Shown here: piece after piece, positions 6,026 through 6,519 of the stretch | How the letters are laid out: every line of letters begins with the position of its first letter | How positions within the stretch are numbered: the first letter of the stretch is position 1 | From: CAIYHK01 sp964638795 | GTDB lineage: Bacteria > Actinomycetota > Acidimicrobiia > Acidimicrobiales > Ilumatobacteraceae | Length of the DNA: 6,519 nt | NCBI GenBank assembly: GCA_964638795.1 | Contig: CAZXAX010000079.1 | Location: forward strand, 1 to 6,519 | Direction of reading: 5' to 3' | Notes under the pieces: model-generated | What the model was told of the DNA's origin: nothing | The model's input: only the letters and a program-made list of their open reading frames with translations | Database searches by the model: none | Position numbers and translations under genes: made by a program

Positions 6026-6032
6026 TCTCCTT
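6026..6032 (-). promoter_or_regulatory. Shine-Dalgarno of xseB overlapping the xseA stop
   Basis: On the minus strand the sequence is TAAGGAGA, where TAA is the xseA stop (6031-6033) and AAGGAGA pairs with the 16S rRNA tail. Eight bases separate it from the xseB GTG. It decides the xseB start and is the only strong ribosome binding site I see in the window. Confidence 0.8.
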
Positions 6033-6519
6033 AGTCTTTGTTTACAGAATCAATGGTTGAGTCAATTGAGCCACCCACAACTTCGGTGGTTATTTTCTCG
6101 CCCGGTTTAACGCTCTTTAGATCAGTGATGACTTTGCCATCTGCGCCACGAGTGATGCTCCAACCACGCTTCATCGTGTTGATTGGATCAAGCAAGCGAA
6201 GGCGTGCCTCGTACCCCTCAAGTTTGAGAGTGCTGTGCGAAATGGTGGTGGTGGCTGAACCTGAGATGCGCTGCGCCAGGATCTCCAGTTTTCCCTCTGC
6301 ATGGTTTGCAGAGATAACAGCACGGTTGCGAATATGCGTGGAAAGTGCAACCAGCCGCTCTGCGCCACGATCGAGAATGTTGGCAACTACATCTGTTATC
6401 TCACTTGCAGTTTCATCCACATCATCAATAAATGCCTGAACGATGCCCACCAGGTGCTCAGCGCATGCGGTGGGCGTTTTGAAACTTGTGTGTGCAACAA
6501 AGTCTGCAACTGAGGTGTC
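6031..6519 (-). CDS. xseA: Exodeoxyribonuclease VII large subunit, C-terminal part (partial)
   Basis: XseA is the catalytic subunit of exonuclease VII, which digests single-stranded DNA. The visible part is the C-terminal 162 residues; the N-terminal OB fold and most of the catalytic domain lie beyond the right edge. It begins DTSVADFVAHTSFKTPTACA, a close match to the conserved segment near the end of the catalytic core (usually DxxxADxVAxxRAxTPTAAAE). A long charged helical region follows (about 25-105), which in the family forms the coiled coil that docks XseB. The C-terminal LDP (110-112) and RGWSIT (118-123) precede a PGEKITTEVVGG strand segment. The reading frame stays open to the window end, so the GTG at 6448-6450 is an internal valine, not the start. 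The TAA stop lies inside the xseB Shine-Dalgarno. Confidence 0.93.
   Translation of the reverse strand, partial: DTSVADFVAHTSFKTPTACAEHLVGIVQAFIDDVDETASEITDVVANILDRGAERLVALSTHIRNRAVISANHAEGKLEILAQRISGSATTTISHSTLKLEGYEARLRLLDPINTMKRGWSITRGADGKVITDLKSVKPGEKITTEVVGGSIDSTIDSVNKD

Noticed and set aside
6038..6439. 133-codon open frame on the plus strand opposite xseA
   Set aside because: It is the antisense shadow of clearly conserved xseA sequence and has no recognisable domain or start signal.
6448..6450. GTG as the start of a short 139-residue gene
   Set aside because: The frame continues without a stop to the window edge and encodes the conserved XseA segment TPTACAEH, so this is an internal valine of a partial xseA.
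1..6519. CRISPR array, tRNA, insertion sequence or phage remnants
   Set aside because: I saw no regularly spaced repeats, tRNA-like cloverleaf, transposase motif or terminal inverted repeats; the window is almost fully covered by genes.

Overview
The window reads as ordinary chromosomal sequence from an actinobacterium, most likely of the Acidimicrobiia type. The grounds are an actinobacterial-style ethylmalonyl-CoA mutase, an actinobacterial-style polyprenyl diphosphate synthase, a small membrane-anchored LysM protein with long poly-threonine linkers (common in Acidimicrobiia surface proteins), moderate GC content by eye, and several starts that lack a Shine-Dalgarno sequence. The taxonomic call is an inference from protein style; no rRNA is present.

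Layout. (1) Positions 1-90 hold the last 29 codons of an unidentified plus-strand gene, joined by an ATGA overlap to ecm/meaA (87-2045), a B12-dependent ethylmalonyl-CoA mutase. (2) A minus-strand pair follows: a LysM membrane protein (3097-2729) and, 10 bases downstream, an aspartyl/asparaginyl-hydroxylase-like 2OG-Fe(II) oxygenase (2718-2023). The 3' end of the oxygenase gene overlaps the end of ecm by 23 bases. (3) Divergent from the LysM gene is a plus-strand pair of alpha/beta hydrolases (3139-4056 and 4053-4706) joined by another ATGA overlap. The first has a complete catalytic set; the second lacks both the nucleophile and the C-terminal histidine. (4) A minus-strand operon enters from the right edge: xseA (3' part), xseB and a short-chain polyprenyl (probably geranylgeranyl) diphosphate synthase. 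It ends 3 bases from the second hydrolase.

Functionally, ecm belongs to C2/C4 acyl-CoA carbon metabolism, xseAB to DNA repair (exonuclease VII), and the polyprenyl synthase to isoprenoid supply. The LysM/oxygenase and hydrolase pairs have no assigned pathway. Coding is very dense: no stretch over 300 bases lacks a gene, and the longest noncoding gap is about 40 bases. I see no tRNA, rRNA, CRISPR array, insertion sequence, phage gene or convincing intrinsic terminator.

The most interesting signals are three. All four starts that lack both a Shine-Dalgarno sequence and translational coupling have a TAGNNT hexamer 6-8 bases upstream, as expected for promoters of leaderless mRNAs. A predicted pseudo-hydrolase is translationally coupled to an intact hydrolase. 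An orphan 2OG oxygenase with AspH-like active-site spacing sits next to a cell-wall-binding protein. I found no clear new defence or mobile system.
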